Positions 46,125 through 54,761 of a DNA stretch of 64,000 bases are shown piece after piece. The translations under genes were made by a program, and so were the position numbers. The first letter of the stretch is position 1, and each line of letters begins with the position of its first letter. The notes beneath the pieces were generated by a model. It worked only from the letters and a program-made list of their open reading frames with translations. It was not told the origin of the DNA and ran no database searches. Source of the stretch: Verrucomicrobium sp. BvORR034 (GTDB lineage Bacteria; Verrucomicrobiota; Verrucomicrobiia; Verrucomicrobiales; Verrucomicrobiaceae); contig NZ_BATQ01000141.1 of NCBI RefSeq assembly GCF_000739635.1, positions 1-64,000 of the forward strand, read 5' to 3'.

Positions 46125-46759
46125 AGATACCCTCCAGCCCGGCTGAATTGCAAAACGACACCCCGCTGCCCCTGGAAGGAGGGCAGGTTGGGGCGCCACC
46201 TTTGACAAAGAGGCGTCTGGATTCATGGCGGGAGGAGTCGTGAAAAAGAGTCTGGAATCGCGAAACAGTTCCGGCACCCTGCCCCCTCCGCCGTACCGCT
46301 CTGGCGCCGCCCCATCAGGATACCCGTCCTTGTATGGTCATTGTCGCCACAATCCCGAAACTGCACGGCCGTTTCGGAATTCCTGAAAAAGATTCGTCGC
46401 CAACCGCTTGGGTGGATTTCAGGTTTTCCCGGGGAGGACATTGTAAGGCTGCCCCCCAAACTGGCTGGCAGGGGGAACGAGATGGCCCGAGAAACTCCAA
46501 CTAGCCACTCCACGATTTCGGGCCGCGAGTCCCTCCGGCACTCTCGCTTACTGAGTACACCCCGCTCCCACCCCTACCCGAAGCGTCCTGGAGCGCCGGC
46601 GGCTCGAGATCGCTTTTGCCGACCGCTCCCACGTCGAGCCAACCAATCCCCGTCCCAGTGTCTTCCGCTCACCCACGGAATCATGCAACAAACACTACGC
46701 AGGCCCAGTGACTCCCGCTACCATCCCTAGTGAGCTAGATCCTCTATCCCCCACGCTCC
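46125..46759. other. Long intergenic region with repeats
   Basis: No gene is supported in these 635 bases. They hold a possible hairpin (CCGAAAC 46355-46361 with GTTTCGG 46371-46377) upstream of the PEP-CTERM gene, and copy B of the 39-nt dispersed repeat (46581-46619). Promoters for the divergent flanking genes must lie here. Confidence 0.6.
46581..46619. repeat. 39-nt dispersed repeat, copy B
   Basis: The block begins AAGCGTCCTGGAGCGCCGG and ends ATCGCTTTTGC. It matches 37378-37416 at 31 of 39 positions in the same orientation. Confidence 0.7.
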
Positions 46760-47134
46760 ATGGCCGCCGACCCCCAAGTGACGCCAAGGCACTCTATTTC
46801 GACCGTTGCCACTGCGCTGTGTTTCATGTTGGCGGTCCTCGCCGTAGCGTTCTCCTTTGAAGCATGGCGTCAGATGCGCTTTGATGAAACGGCACTGGTG
46901 CATGAATTCGAAGGATACATCAACTACGGCTCACCCATCGACCCCAAAGCCATCGAAGTCTTTGGCACACCCTCTACCACCGTGCTCACAGAATCTCGTA
47001 TTGAGGAACCTGTGCTTCATCTGCATGAATGGTTCGGCCGTTGGGCATATGCCGCGACGCGTGTTCTCAAGCACCCGTTCAAGCCGCTCCATGAGAGACC
47101 CCATCTCGTCGAGTGGCCACTGTCGTCGCTCTAA
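46760..47134 (+). CDS. Small membrane-anchored protein, paralogue 1 of 3
   Basis: The 124-residue protein has an N-terminal transmembrane segment (about 18-36, ALCFMLAVLAVAFSFEAWRQ) followed by a short extracytoplasmic part. A shared signature is visible: SFEAWRQMRFDE, then YGSPIDPKAIEVFGTPSTTV, LTESRIE, and a C-terminal ATRVLKHPFKPL. The next two genes repeat this pattern. I do not recognise the family. Confidence 0.7.
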   Translation: MAADPQVTPRHSISTVATALCFMLAVLAVAFSFEAWRQMRFDETALVHEFEGYINYGSPIDPKAIEVFGTPSTTVLTESRIEEPVLHLHEWFGRWAYAATRVLKHPFKPLHERPHLVEWPLSSL

Positions 47135-47327
47135 CAATAGCTTTCGCAAAGACTCCAAACAGGACAGTGATTTCGGAACTCCCCAAAAAGCATCACCTCC
47201 AGCGCCCTGGGCAGACTTCATCTGATGCCTCTGAATCGCGGCACTGCAACGTCCAACACGACATACAAAAAGCGCTATACCTTCCACTTCGTGATCCCTA
47301 CGATGGACGATCACAGCCCGATCTTCC

Positions 47328-47660
47328 ATGCTGGCCGCTACCGCCCTTCCATCCACTCCCGCAATTCGGGTTTTTGCCACGCCCCTGTGCCTTCTGCTGG
47401 CCACTCTCGCGGGAGCCTTTCTTTTCGAAGTTGAGCGGCAGAGAGCCTACGACGAACGGGCTTGGGGCGGCTACGGCACGCCGATAAGGGCCAGTGCAGT
47501 CGATGCCCTCGGCACCCCAACCACCATCGTCCTCACGGAGTCCAGAATTGAAATGCCCCCGGTTCGCTGGCAGGAAAAATGGAGCAATCATTGGACCTGG
47601 TGGAGATTTGCCGCAGAACGCGTCTTACACACCCCGTTTGCCTCGCCGGACAAACGATAG
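47328..47660 (+). CDS. Small membrane-anchored protein, paralogue 2 of 3
   Basis: The 110-residue protein has a transmembrane segment (about 16-33, VFATPLCLLLATLAGAFLF) and the shared signature FEVERQRAYDE, YGTPIRASAVDALGTPTTIV, LTESRIE and AERVLHTPFASP. It is most similar to paralogue 1 in the centre. Function unknown. Confidence 0.7.
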   Translation: MLAATALPSTPAIRVFATPLCLLLATLAGAFLFEVERQRAYDERAWGGYGTPIRASAVDALGTPTTIVLTESRIEMPPVRWQEKWSNHWTWWRFAAERVLHTPFASPDKR

Positions 47661-47699
47661 CACCCACTCGAAAGACCTATCCAGACCTTCCCAATCCCA

Positions 47700-48005
47700 A
47701 TGAGCCCCTCCACACCGCGATCTTTGGCGATGGTCATTGCCATGGTGCTCGTCATCCTGTCAGGCACCTTTGGAGTGGAAGTGGAACGGCAGCGACGCTA
47801 CGACGAGGAAAAGATCCAACGCGAGCTGCTGGCACTGTTTGATCCAGCAACTGCTATCTCCTACGGCACGCCAGTCCCGGGTCTCGTGGTCAAACCTTCT
47901 CGCGCCGGGACACGATTTTCGCTTGTGCAAGACGATCTGCACACGTGGTCACGTACTGCTATCCGCGTCCTCCGACACCCTTTGAGTTCACTCGACTACC
48001 GTTGA
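47700..48005 (+). CDS. Small membrane-anchored protein, paralogue 3 of 3
   Basis: The 101-residue protein has a transmembrane segment (about 8-25, LAMVIAMVLVILSGTFGV) and the shared VEVERQRRYDE, then ISYGTPVPGLVV and AIRVLRHPLSSLDY. The central LTESRIE block of the first two copies is lost and the helix after YDE is longer. It starts 39 bases after paralogue 2. Confidence 0.7.
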   Translation: MSPSTPRSLAMVIAMVLVILSGTFGVEVERQRRYDEEKIQRELLALFDPATAISYGTPVPGLVVKPSRAGTRFSLVQDDLHTWSRTAIRVLRHPLSSLDYR

Positions 48006-48092
48006 TTCAGTTCGATCCCCGCCTCTCACAAGTTCATGAACTAACATTGAGCGATCTCGGATCGCCCCAAAATCAAACCCACTATAACCGCC

Positions 48093-48488
48093 ATGCGCTG
48101 GCAAGATCACCCTCCCTTCGACCCCACCCCCATCGGGCCACTCAACTACAACGACGACGCGCCAAGCCCGCATGAGCCGGCCGGTGCCCGTCCTCCTTTC
48201 AAGCCGGAGCGGTTCACAGACGACATGGTTCAGCTCCGCCGTCACGTGGATCGTCTGACGCTGGCGTGCCAGGCCATGTGGGAACTCATTCGCGATCGCA
48301 ACCTCGCCACGGAGGCCGAGCTGGAAGAAAAGATGCTGGAGGTGGACTTGCGCGATGGCAAGGCAGACGGCCGTATTGCCACCCAAGTGCTCACCTGTCC
48401 CCAATGCGGCAGTAATACCAATTCCCGTCGAACGCAATGTGTCATCTGCGGTGCACCATTAAAAAAAGAACATCTCTTTGAAGGTTGA
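48093..48488 (+). CDS. Small zinc-ribbon protein
   Basis: The 131-residue protein has a helical middle (MVQLRRHVDRLTLACQAMWE, LIRDRNLATEAELEEKMLEV) and a C-terminal zinc ribbon (CPQCGSNTNSRRTQCVICG). The N-terminal 35 residues are proline-rich and disordered. The helical part with a ribbon is a common layout of small cytoplasmic adaptor proteins. The family is not recognised. Confidence 0.75.
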   Translation: MRWQDHPPFDPTPIGPLNYNDDAPSPHEPAGARPPFKPERFTDDMVQLRRHVDRLTLACQAMWELIRDRNLATEAELEEKMLEVDLRDGKADGRIATQVLTCPQCGSNTNSRRTQCVICGAPLKKEHLFEG

Positions 48489-48610
48489 GCACCTGGAAAA
48501 CCGCTGTGGCCCCAGTAAAACCCCTCTATCTTATCCTTTGTCGTCAGTTCCACGATGCCGTGACCGCATTTTCTCCTTTGAGTCGCGCCATCTCTCGCTA
48601 ACATCCTCAC

Positions 48611-49039
48611 ATGGCTCAACCCATCTCTCTCCCCTCGCTTGATCAGCTCAAGCAAGCTCTGGTCATTGCAGAGAAAATTCAGCGTCTGCAGACCGATCTC
48701 GCCACCGTCATCCGTTCGTCCACGCCCCCCACACCGGGACGTCGCGGCCGCCCGAGCAGCAATGGCCCCCTTGATATCACGGCGTTCCTGGCCGCCGCCA
48801 CCCGCGCCGTTGCCACCGTCACCACCAAAGGCACAGGCAAGCGGGGACGCAAGCCTGCTGAAGAAGCGCCAAAGCGCGGTCGAGGCCCCGGACGCCCACC
48901 GGCAAGCAAGAACAAGGTCAAAGCCAAATCGGCAGGCGGCAAGCGCAAGATGTCCGAGGAAGGCCGCCGCCGCATCATTGAAGCGCAGAAAAAGCGCTGG
49001 GCTGCGGTCGCCGCTGCCAAAAAGTCCTCCGGTTCGTAG
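48611..49039 (+). CDS. AT-hook-type basic DNA-binding protein
   Basis: The 142-residue protein has an N-terminal helical region (LPSLDQLKQALVIAEKIQRL) and then several AT-hook-like motifs: GRRGRPSS, GKRGRKPA and KRGRGPGRPPASKN. A C-terminal KRKMSEEGRRRIIEAQKKRW resembles NUMOD3-like or eukaryote-type basic motifs. It is strongly basic and probably binds the minor groove of AT-rich DNA, as a nucleoid or regulatory protein. Confidence 0.75.
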   Translation: MAQPISLPSLDQLKQALVIAEKIQRLQTDLATVIRSSTPPTPGRRGRPSSNGPLDITAFLAAATRAVATVTTKGTGKRGRKPAEEAPKRGRGPGRPPASKNKVKAKSAGGKRKMSEEGRRRIIEAQKKRWAAVAAAKKSSGS

Positions 49040-49300
49040 ACACACCGTTCGTCTTCTCATCTCACTCACTCCAAGGTCGATGCCCCTTCCCAGGGCCTCG
49101 GCCTTTTTCTTTTCCACCACCTCCTACGGCGGATGCGATTTCAATACTTCATCCACTTCTCTGCCAGACCGATTTCACAAATAAAGTATATGGGGCGATG
49201 CAAAACTCCATCACCATAAGACCCTTCCGACAGGCGCCAAGGCTCCGGTCACCACGACCGAGGACGAACTCCCCCCTGAATCACGCCCCTCTTGACTAAC

Positions 49301-50161
49301 ATGGAGCTCACCCCCGCAACCACCGCCCCCAGCCCCACCTCGGTGCCGGTTCATGAGCTCAAGTTGATCCGTCGCAAAGAATGCCCTGCGACAATGGCTA
49401 AAGAGACAGGGTCAAAAGAGAACGGCACCACCTCTACCAATCTCCCGACCTTCGTCATCAACCTTGCCCGGGCCACCGAGCGGTTGGCCGATTTTGAGTT
49501 GGGCAGGCAGAACCACCAGTGGGAAGTCAGCATCTTCAACGCCATTGACCGCCGCCACTTGAGGGTTGCAGAAAGCAGCCCCACGCACAAGCTGGTGCAG
49601 CACCGTGACGACAGCAGCATCCGATTGTACAACGTCCCCGACCGGGCAGGGAAACTCTCTCTTAGCCTCGGACACATCGCCTGCGCGCTGTCCCACATGG
49701 CCCTTTGGCAGAAGGTTGTGACAGAGGGGCTTCCTCATGCCTGCATTTTTGAAGACGACGCCCAAATCCTGAGCCCGTGGTGGCACCAGCCCTGGCCCGC
49801 CACCGCCGACTTCATCTTCCTCAGCAATCGCGTACCGGGTCTCGTACCCCAACACATTCAGAGCACCGACAAGCTGGAGGCCCACCTGGCCGCGCATCCC
49901 TACATCCCTCTCGCCCCCGGTTGCGGGACCGAGGCCTACATCGTCACCCAACAGGGAGCCCGCAAAGCCCTCGCCATCATGTCAGAGATGTACCTCCCGG
50001 TCGATCTTCAGCTTCTAAGCTGTGCCCATGGCTCCCGGCTCATTCAGCACTCCCTCCTGGCAGACAAACTCCCTGCCATGCCCGAGCTCGAAATGTGGAC
50101 CACGTCCCACTTCTTCACCCAGCACCCGAACGACTGGCCCAGCTACGTGAATGAGCGCTAG
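49301..50161 (+). CDS. Family 25 glycosyltransferase (LPS biosynthesis type)
   Basis: The 286-residue protein shows the GT25 pattern: TFVINLARATERLADFELGR, IFNAIDRRHL, LSLGHIACALSHMALWQKVV, IFEDDAQI and GCGTEAYIVTQQGARKALAI. These enzymes add galactose to lipooligosaccharide. The first 45 residues are a Pro/Thr-rich extension. The start is ATG 49301. It is apart from the glycan operon at 17413-25184, so it may complete another surface structure. Confidence 0.88.
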   Translation: MELTPATTAPSPTSVPVHELKLIRRKECPATMAKETGSKENGTTSTNLPTFVINLARATERLADFELGRQNHQWEVSIFNAIDRRHLRVAESSPTHKLVQHRDDSSIRLYNVPDRAGKLSLSLGHIACALSHMALWQKVVTEGLPHACIFEDDAQILSPWWHQPWPATADFIFLSNRVPGLVPQHIQSTDKLEAHLAAHPYIPLAPGCGTEAYIVTQQGARKALAIMSEMYLPVDLQLLSCAHGSRLIQHSLLADKLPAMPELEMWTTSHFFTQHPNDWPSYVNER

Positions 50162-50182
50162 CTCCGGCTCTGAGCTTTTCCT

Positions 50183-50968
50183 TTATCCCTCTCCCGCATA
50201 CATCATCTTTTTCGTCATCCCACCATCGATTACGAAGTTCTGCCCAGTGATGAATCCGGCCCGCGCTGAGCCAAGATAGGCCACCATTTCCGCGATATCT
50301 TCCGGATGCCCCACCCGGCCGGCTGGATGTTGGGCATGATCTTGCGGACGTAATTGTGGTGCCTTGCGCTCACTGCGCTTCTGCCACTCATCCACCACGA
50401 TCCATCCGGGGCTGATGCAGTTCACCCGCACGTCCGGTCCCAGACTGATGGCCAGCGCATGAGTGATGGCCACGATGCCGCCCTTGCTGGCCGCATAGGC
50501 CTCAGTATCCACCTCCGACTGTAGCGCCCGGGTCGAGGCAATATTGACGATAGCGCCCCGCTGCTTGCGCAGGTGCGGCACCGCATGCTTGCTGCAGAGA
50601 AAAGTCCCCGTAAGGTTGGTTCCCAACACCCGGTTCCAATCCTCCAGAGTCAGTTCCTCCACCGGGATGGGCTCCTTGGTCCCATGGCCGGCATTGTTCA
50701 CCAGCAAGTCGATCTGGCCGTAAGTGGCAAACGTCTCCGCCACCATGTCCCGCACCGACCCTTCATCCGAGACGTCCGTCTGAATTCCAAAGACGCGATC
50801 CGGTGCGTTTTCCCCCAGTTCATCCGCCGCCTCCGCCGCCGCGTCATCGTCCTTGTCTGCGATCACCACCCGCATGCCGCGAGCCAGCAGCTTCATCACA
50901 ATGCCCCGACCAATTCCTTGGCCACCGCCAGTAACGATGGCCACCTTGTTCTCCAGTTCTTTTGCCAT
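50183..50968 (-). CDS. SDR-family oxidoreductase
   Basis: The 261-residue protein is a classical short-chain dehydrogenase. The cofactor motif TGGGQGIG is at 13-20, DLLVNNAGHGTKEP is followed by the catalytic serine in NIASTRALQ, and the YxxxK in AYAASKGG is intact. The C-terminus is GFITGQNFVIDGGMTKKMMY. The start is set at 50968 (MAKELENKVAIVTGG); the frame is open to 51148. The substrate is unknown. Confidence 0.92.
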   Translation of the reverse strand: MAKELENKVAIVTGGGQGIGRGIVMKLLARGMRVVIADKDDDAAAEAADELGENAPDRVFGIQTDVSDEGSVRDMVAETFATYGQIDLLVNNAGHGTKEPIPVEELTLEDWNRVLGTNLTGTFLCSKHAVPHLRKQRGAIVNIASTRALQSEVDTEAYAASKGGIVAITHALAISLGPDVRVNCISPGWIVVDEWQKRSERKAPQLRPQDHAQHPAGRVGHPEDIAEMVAYLGSARAGFITGQNFVIDGGMTKKMMYAGEG

Positions 50969-51247
50969 GACAAAATCCAGTGCAGAAATTCCAGCTAACA
51001 ACGCCTGGAAATCTCGCAGAACCATCCCGGATTGCAACGTCAGACCTTGTCTCCTGCAGGGGACACGAGGGTTCCGCCCGGGTGCAGAAGGGCGCACCAA
51101 TTCCCATTGCGAAGCGCTTTGTCCCCTCCTGTATCTCAGCTCTCTCAATGTAGCGCTCGGTGGGAGCCCACAGTCCTAAGACTTGGGGAGGCTTCATGAA
51201 AACGACCAGTCCGCCAAAAGGTGGGACGTCATATGACGCAAATCCGT

Positions 51248-51535
51248 TCATTTGGCGGGCAAGGAGTCACTCGCGGCGAAGCAAAGCGTCACTCCACCCA
51301 GCGCTTCCACATCGCCTTCAATGACACGCAGCAGGACGCCTTGTCGCCCGTTTGAATCAAGACTGGGGTCAACTATCCCAATGCCTACAACCTCGGTCAC
51401 AAAGGGCTTGTGGTAATGCCGCGACTCACCTCGCTGTCCAATCACCAAGCGCGGACCCTCGATGAGAGTTCCACGCACCATTGCGGTGCGGTCCAACAAA
51501 GCCGCGACCTCGTCTGCGATGTAGTGGGTATTCAT
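51248..51535 (-). CDS. Small hypothetical protein
   Basis: The 95-residue protein (MNTHYIADEVAALLDRTAMV and on) looks like a compact beta-rich domain (LVIGQRGESRHYHKPFVTEV, GVLLRVIEGDVEALGGV). No family is recognised. It lies between the SDR gene and another unknown gene on the minus strand. Confidence 0.6.
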   Translation of the reverse strand: MNTHYIADEVAALLDRTAMVRGTLIEGPRLVIGQRGESRHYHKPFVTEVVGIGIVDPSLDSNGRQGVLLRVIEGDVEALGGVTLCFAASDSLPAK

Positions 51536-51619
51536 TGTGCACGTCCTTGAAGCATTTTGCTAGTCACCGCCTAGGACCCTGCCCGCCGTGAAGTCAGCAT
51601 GTCCCAGTTGTGATCCCTA

Positions 51620-52027
51620 TCAGGGCTCAAACGCCCCGGTGATGGGCCAAACACATTCCGCCAAATAGGGCGGCAGGTTCGGGGCGCTCACCACATTGTA
51701 CAGAGTATCCATCACCGTCGTCATGGTGGAATCGATAAAATCGAGGGTGCGTTGTTCCAACCCCATCCGTGGGATGGCCTTCTCCAGCGCGGCGGCGATT
51801 TCAGGAAGAGGGGCGTTGGTATGGGAGAATATCTGTCCGAACGCTGAGTGCTGCTGCCCCAGAAAGCCCAGAAACCCCACGGTCATGTCAATGGCATTGC
51901 GATGCTGGCCATAGAAGTCCGCGGAGCACTCCCTGACATTCTGAATCTTGCTCATCGCCGCCATGGTTTCAAAGGGTGTTGGCGGCACCTTGCTTTTTTT
52001 ACGTTGGAAGAAACTAAAAATGCCCAT
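51620..52027 (-). CDS. Small hypothetical helical protein
   Basis: The 135-residue protein starts MGIFSFFQRKKSKVPPTPFE, with a hydrophobic/basic tip that could bind a membrane. Predicted helices follow (MSKIQNVRECSADFYGQHRN, LPEIAAALEKAIPRMGLEQR). I do not recognise the family. The frame is open upstream to 52153 but without typical coding sense. Confidence 0.6.
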   Translation of the reverse strand: MGIFSFFQRKKSKVPPTPFETMAAMSKIQNVRECSADFYGQHRNAIDMTVGFLGFLGQQHSAFGQIFSHTNAPLPEIAAALEKAIPRMGLEQRTLDFIDSTMTTVMDTLYNVVSAPNLPPYLAECVWPITGAFEP

Positions 52028-52397
52028 GACAACTGGTGGTGTAAAAAAAATCGGCGTTTGCGATCTCGGAACCCCAAACGCTTGCTGATCGATGTCTGCT
52101 CGCTGCAACCCATTGCCGATGCTCCACAAGCAATCAAGCACGCTCACATACACGGTGCAGGTTCTTGGCCGCCAGCCTCAGTCCGAAGTTCATTCCAGAA
52201 GGGGATGGGTAGCACAGTCCAATGTTCACGAGCTTGCAGCGAGTCTACGTTGGGTAGAAGCAGTGAAATGCCTCAACGCTGAAAGCGTTGTGTAGATGCC
52301 TTCTCTCCTGAGGTCCCCTGGTACGCACAGCTGGAGTGCCTGCGAGGATTACCCTCATGGCATGGCACCAAGGCCCAACAGACGCAGCCCCTTTCGC
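52028..52397. other. Intergenic region with a 7-3-7 palindrome
   Basis: No gene is supported in these 370 bases. At 52274-52290 is the perfect palindrome CAACGCT-GAA-AGCGTTG, the same 7-3-7 architecture as the two palindromes at 32770-32809 but with a different sequence. Confidence 0.6.
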
Positions 52398-52868
52398 CTA
52401 TCGCGTTTTCACCTCCGGCTCCACCACAGTACCGTCCGCCAGCAATACCACGTGTGAATAAACCAATTTCCCGCTATCCGGAATGAAGGTAAATTGAATG
52501 TACCACTTGTCGGCCAGATCCACCCCTTTCTTCGTCGTGGATACACGGCGCACACTGATCCCGTTTAGCTTGGCATTCGGAGCAACTTCGGGGTGGTGTT
52601 TCGCCAGGGTTTGAACAGCTTTCTCCAGCAGGGAAACCTGATCAAAGGGAGTTTTCCCGCGCCCATCCCAACTTGGAGTGGCAGCCAGCACCGCCGTATC
52701 CACCTTCCACATCACCGTTTCCTTTTCCTTGGAGGCGGAACTGAGGAAGATCTCTTCCGCCGCTGCATACCGGGGGATTGCGGTGCAAATCCAGAGACCC
52801 AGCAGCAGCGTCAGGTTGCGCCCCAACCGCAGTTGGGGCCTCGAGTTGGAGCGCGCAATAATTTTCAT
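52398..52868 (-). CDS. Secreted hypothetical protein
   Basis: The 156-residue protein has a signal peptide (NLTLLLGLWICTAIPRYAAA, cleaved near AEE, about 20-38) after a basic n-region. The mature part (VSLLEKAVQTLAKHHPEVAP, WYIQFTFIPDSGKLVYSHVV) looks like a small alpha/beta domain. No family is recognised. The start is ATG 52868. Confidence 0.7.
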   Translation of the reverse strand: MKIIARSNSRPQLRLGRNLTLLLGLWICTAIPRYAAAEEIFLSSASKEKETVMWKVDTAVLAATPSWDGRGKTPFDQVSLLEKAVQTLAKHHPEVAPNAKLNGISVRRVSTTKKGVDLADKWYIQFTFIPDSGKLVYSHVVLLADGTVVEPEVKTR

Positions 52869-52904
52869 GTTGGTTCGACGTGAGGACCGAACCAATCCTA
52901 CATT

Positions 52905-53243
52905 CTACCAGTCGCGTGGTGCAATCACTTCTTCAATATCCAGGTCGAAGCCGTACGCTTTGACAATAAAATCGAAGTCCGCCGCCAGGATCTCCCGCGC
53001 ATTGGTCTCCAGTTCACTGTCGTTGTCTTCAAACTCTGAGGCCAGCTCATTGATCTCCTCCGTCGCCGCATGCGTCAGCTCGAGCAGGTCGGAGTCCTTG
53101 GCCGGATTGGTGCGTTCGATTTCTTCACAAAGTGCGATGAGAATATTGCGGCACTTGTCTACAAGAAAGGTCGGGAAGTAGTCGTCCTCGTACATTTCTT
53201 TGACAAAGGAGTACGAGCTAAGGTTGTCATTGGTAATGGCCAT
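52905..53243 (-). CDS. DUF5713-family protein
   Basis: The 112-residue protein (MAITNDNLSSYSFVKEMYED) carries the family pattern MYEDDYFPTFLVDKCRNILI, then LTHAATEEINELASEFEDND and DFDFIVKAYGFD. It is acidic and soluble; no activity is known for the family. The start at 53243 fits the conserved N-terminus; an upstream frame to 53309 adds unrelated residues. Confidence 0.8.
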   Translation of the reverse strand: MAITNDNLSSYSFVKEMYEDDYFPTFLVDKCRNILIALCEEIERTNPAKDSDLLELTHAATEEINELASEFEDNDSELETNAREILAADFDFIVKAYGFDLDIEEVIAPRDW

Positions 53244-53594
53244 GGGAGAGGGCGCTGGAGGGGTGTTGTTTTGTTGGGTTGAATACCGTCGCGCGCACCA
53301 TTGAAACATCCCCCACCGGTCGTCAAATCCTCAAAATGATAGAAGAAGTACAAAAGGATGACCTTCTGTGCTCCGAACTGTGGTCAAGGTCAAAAGAAGC
53401 TGCCCGGTATCGGGTTCGCGGAGGCAATGTTGCCACTTCACCTTTCCATTCCCGGCTGTCGCTGGCAATCAGGCCCCGACGCTGGCCTCCTCACCCACAA
53501 GGACGTACCCGAGCTTGCGACCCCAGCTCCTCGCCAGCGGAATGTGTAGTCACACCTTGACTTCTTCCCACCGCGCCGTCTGTTTCTCCCCAGT
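53244..53594. other. Intergenic region, no clear gene
   Basis: Several short frames are open in these 350 bases, including one at 53358-53549 beginning MTFCAPNCGQGQKK, but none has convincing coding character or homology. It separates the minus-strand DUF5713 gene from the plus-strand M50-like gene. Confidence 0.5.
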
Positions 53595-54725
53595 ATGGAT
53601 CCCGTCATACTGGTAGAAGTGCTCACCATGGCCCTATGTGCCTTAGTGTGGATGAACCTCGTGGTGGTTCTCCACGAGCTGGCACGTTGTTTGGTCGCAT
53701 GGACACTCCTCATCCGCCCACGGTGCGTCCTCTTGGGCAGTGGCAGGACCTGGATCCGCTTTCACATTGGCTCTGTGGAGGTTCGCTGGAATCCCATGCC
53801 TCTTCTGAGCACCACCGCACTTTCGTTCCCCATGCGGAGCTCTTTGGGCATTCGCTACTGCCTCTGCGCGCTGGCTGGACCGCTCATGGATGCCGTCATG
53901 CTCAATGCCCTGCTTCCCGTGGCCGCGAAATTGAATCTTCCATTCTCAGACGTGGGATACCTGGGTGCCGTGATCATCAGCTACACTGCGGCATTGTTCA
54001 TGTTCGTGATGAACTTCCTTCCCTTCGGCTCTTGGGACGAGCCTGAGCCAGGTCATCACACCCCCAATAGCGACGGCTACCTGTTGTGGCTCTGGCTCAA
54101 CGGCTCACTCAGCCGGATGACCGACGGCGGGAAGCAGATCTATGCCAACTGGGTGCAATACTACGACCCCAGGTACAAGGCTGTGCAGGCGCCGGCTGTC
54201 ATGCATGAACTTCCGGAGTACCTGAAGCTCCATGATGAAGCCCTGGATGACCTACAGGCTGGAGAATACACAAGTCTCATGAAAAAAGTGGCGACGCTGG
54301 AAGTCCTGCCCCCAAGCAAAGGTGAGCTGGTCTTGATGCTTGATCGGCTCGCCACGCTCCCTCTGGCGAATGATATGCCCGAGTATCTCCCGCATGCCCT
54401 GACGATTGCTGAAAAGGCTCACCTGCTAATGCCCGACTCTCTGACATTGCGAGCCACGCTCGGAGCCCTGCAAATCGAAAGTGGAAAAACGGAACAAGGG
54501 ATGGCGCTTCTCCAGGAACCCTCCAAGGCGAAGCACGATCGCGCAGCTCGGTCTATCGCAGCCTGCTACCTCGCCTACTCACACCAACTACGGGGCGACT
54601 CCAAGGTCGCCCGCGAATGGCTCGCCACTGCCTTTCAGACCAGGGATCACGGCACCGTGTATGTCTACAACCAGATTGCCGCCCGCATTCAAAAGCTGCG
54701 CGGCAGACCGGACGGCCGGGCATGA
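53595..54725 (+). CDS. M50-like membrane protein with broken HExxH and TPR-like tail
   Basis: The 376-residue protein has the layout of a site-2-type M50 metalloprotease: membrane segments (about 5-25, 85-108 and 122-142), AGPLMDA at 94-100 (as in M50 AGPLAN), and NFLPFGSWDE followed by NSDG (140-161, the third ligand region). The metal motif is HELAR at 27-31, with arginine in place of the second histidine (codon CGT against CAT). It is probably not a protease. Residues 215-376 form TPR-like helices (LMLDRLATLPLANDMPEYLP, RSIAACYLAYSHQLRGDSKV). Confidence 0.75.
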   Translation: MDPVILVEVLTMALCALVWMNLVVVLHELARCLVAWTLLIRPRCVLLGSGRTWIRFHIGSVEVRWNPMPLLSTTALSFPMRSSLGIRYCLCALAGPLMDAVMLNALLPVAAKLNLPFSDVGYLGAVIISYTAALFMFVMNFLPFGSWDEPEPGHHTPNSDGYLLWLWLNGSLSRMTDGGKQIYANWVQYYDPRYKAVQAPAVMHELPEYLKLHDEALDDLQAGEYTSLMKKVATLEVLPPSKGELVLMLDRLATLPLANDMPEYLPHALTIAEKAHLLMPDSLTLRATLGALQIESGKTEQGMALLQEPSKAKHDRAARSIAACYLAYSHQLRGDSKVAREWLATAFQTRDHGTVYVYNQIAARIQKLRGRPDGRA

Positions 54726-54761
54726 CCGTAACGGGCCGCGCCCAATGGCTCGGGCAGTCCG

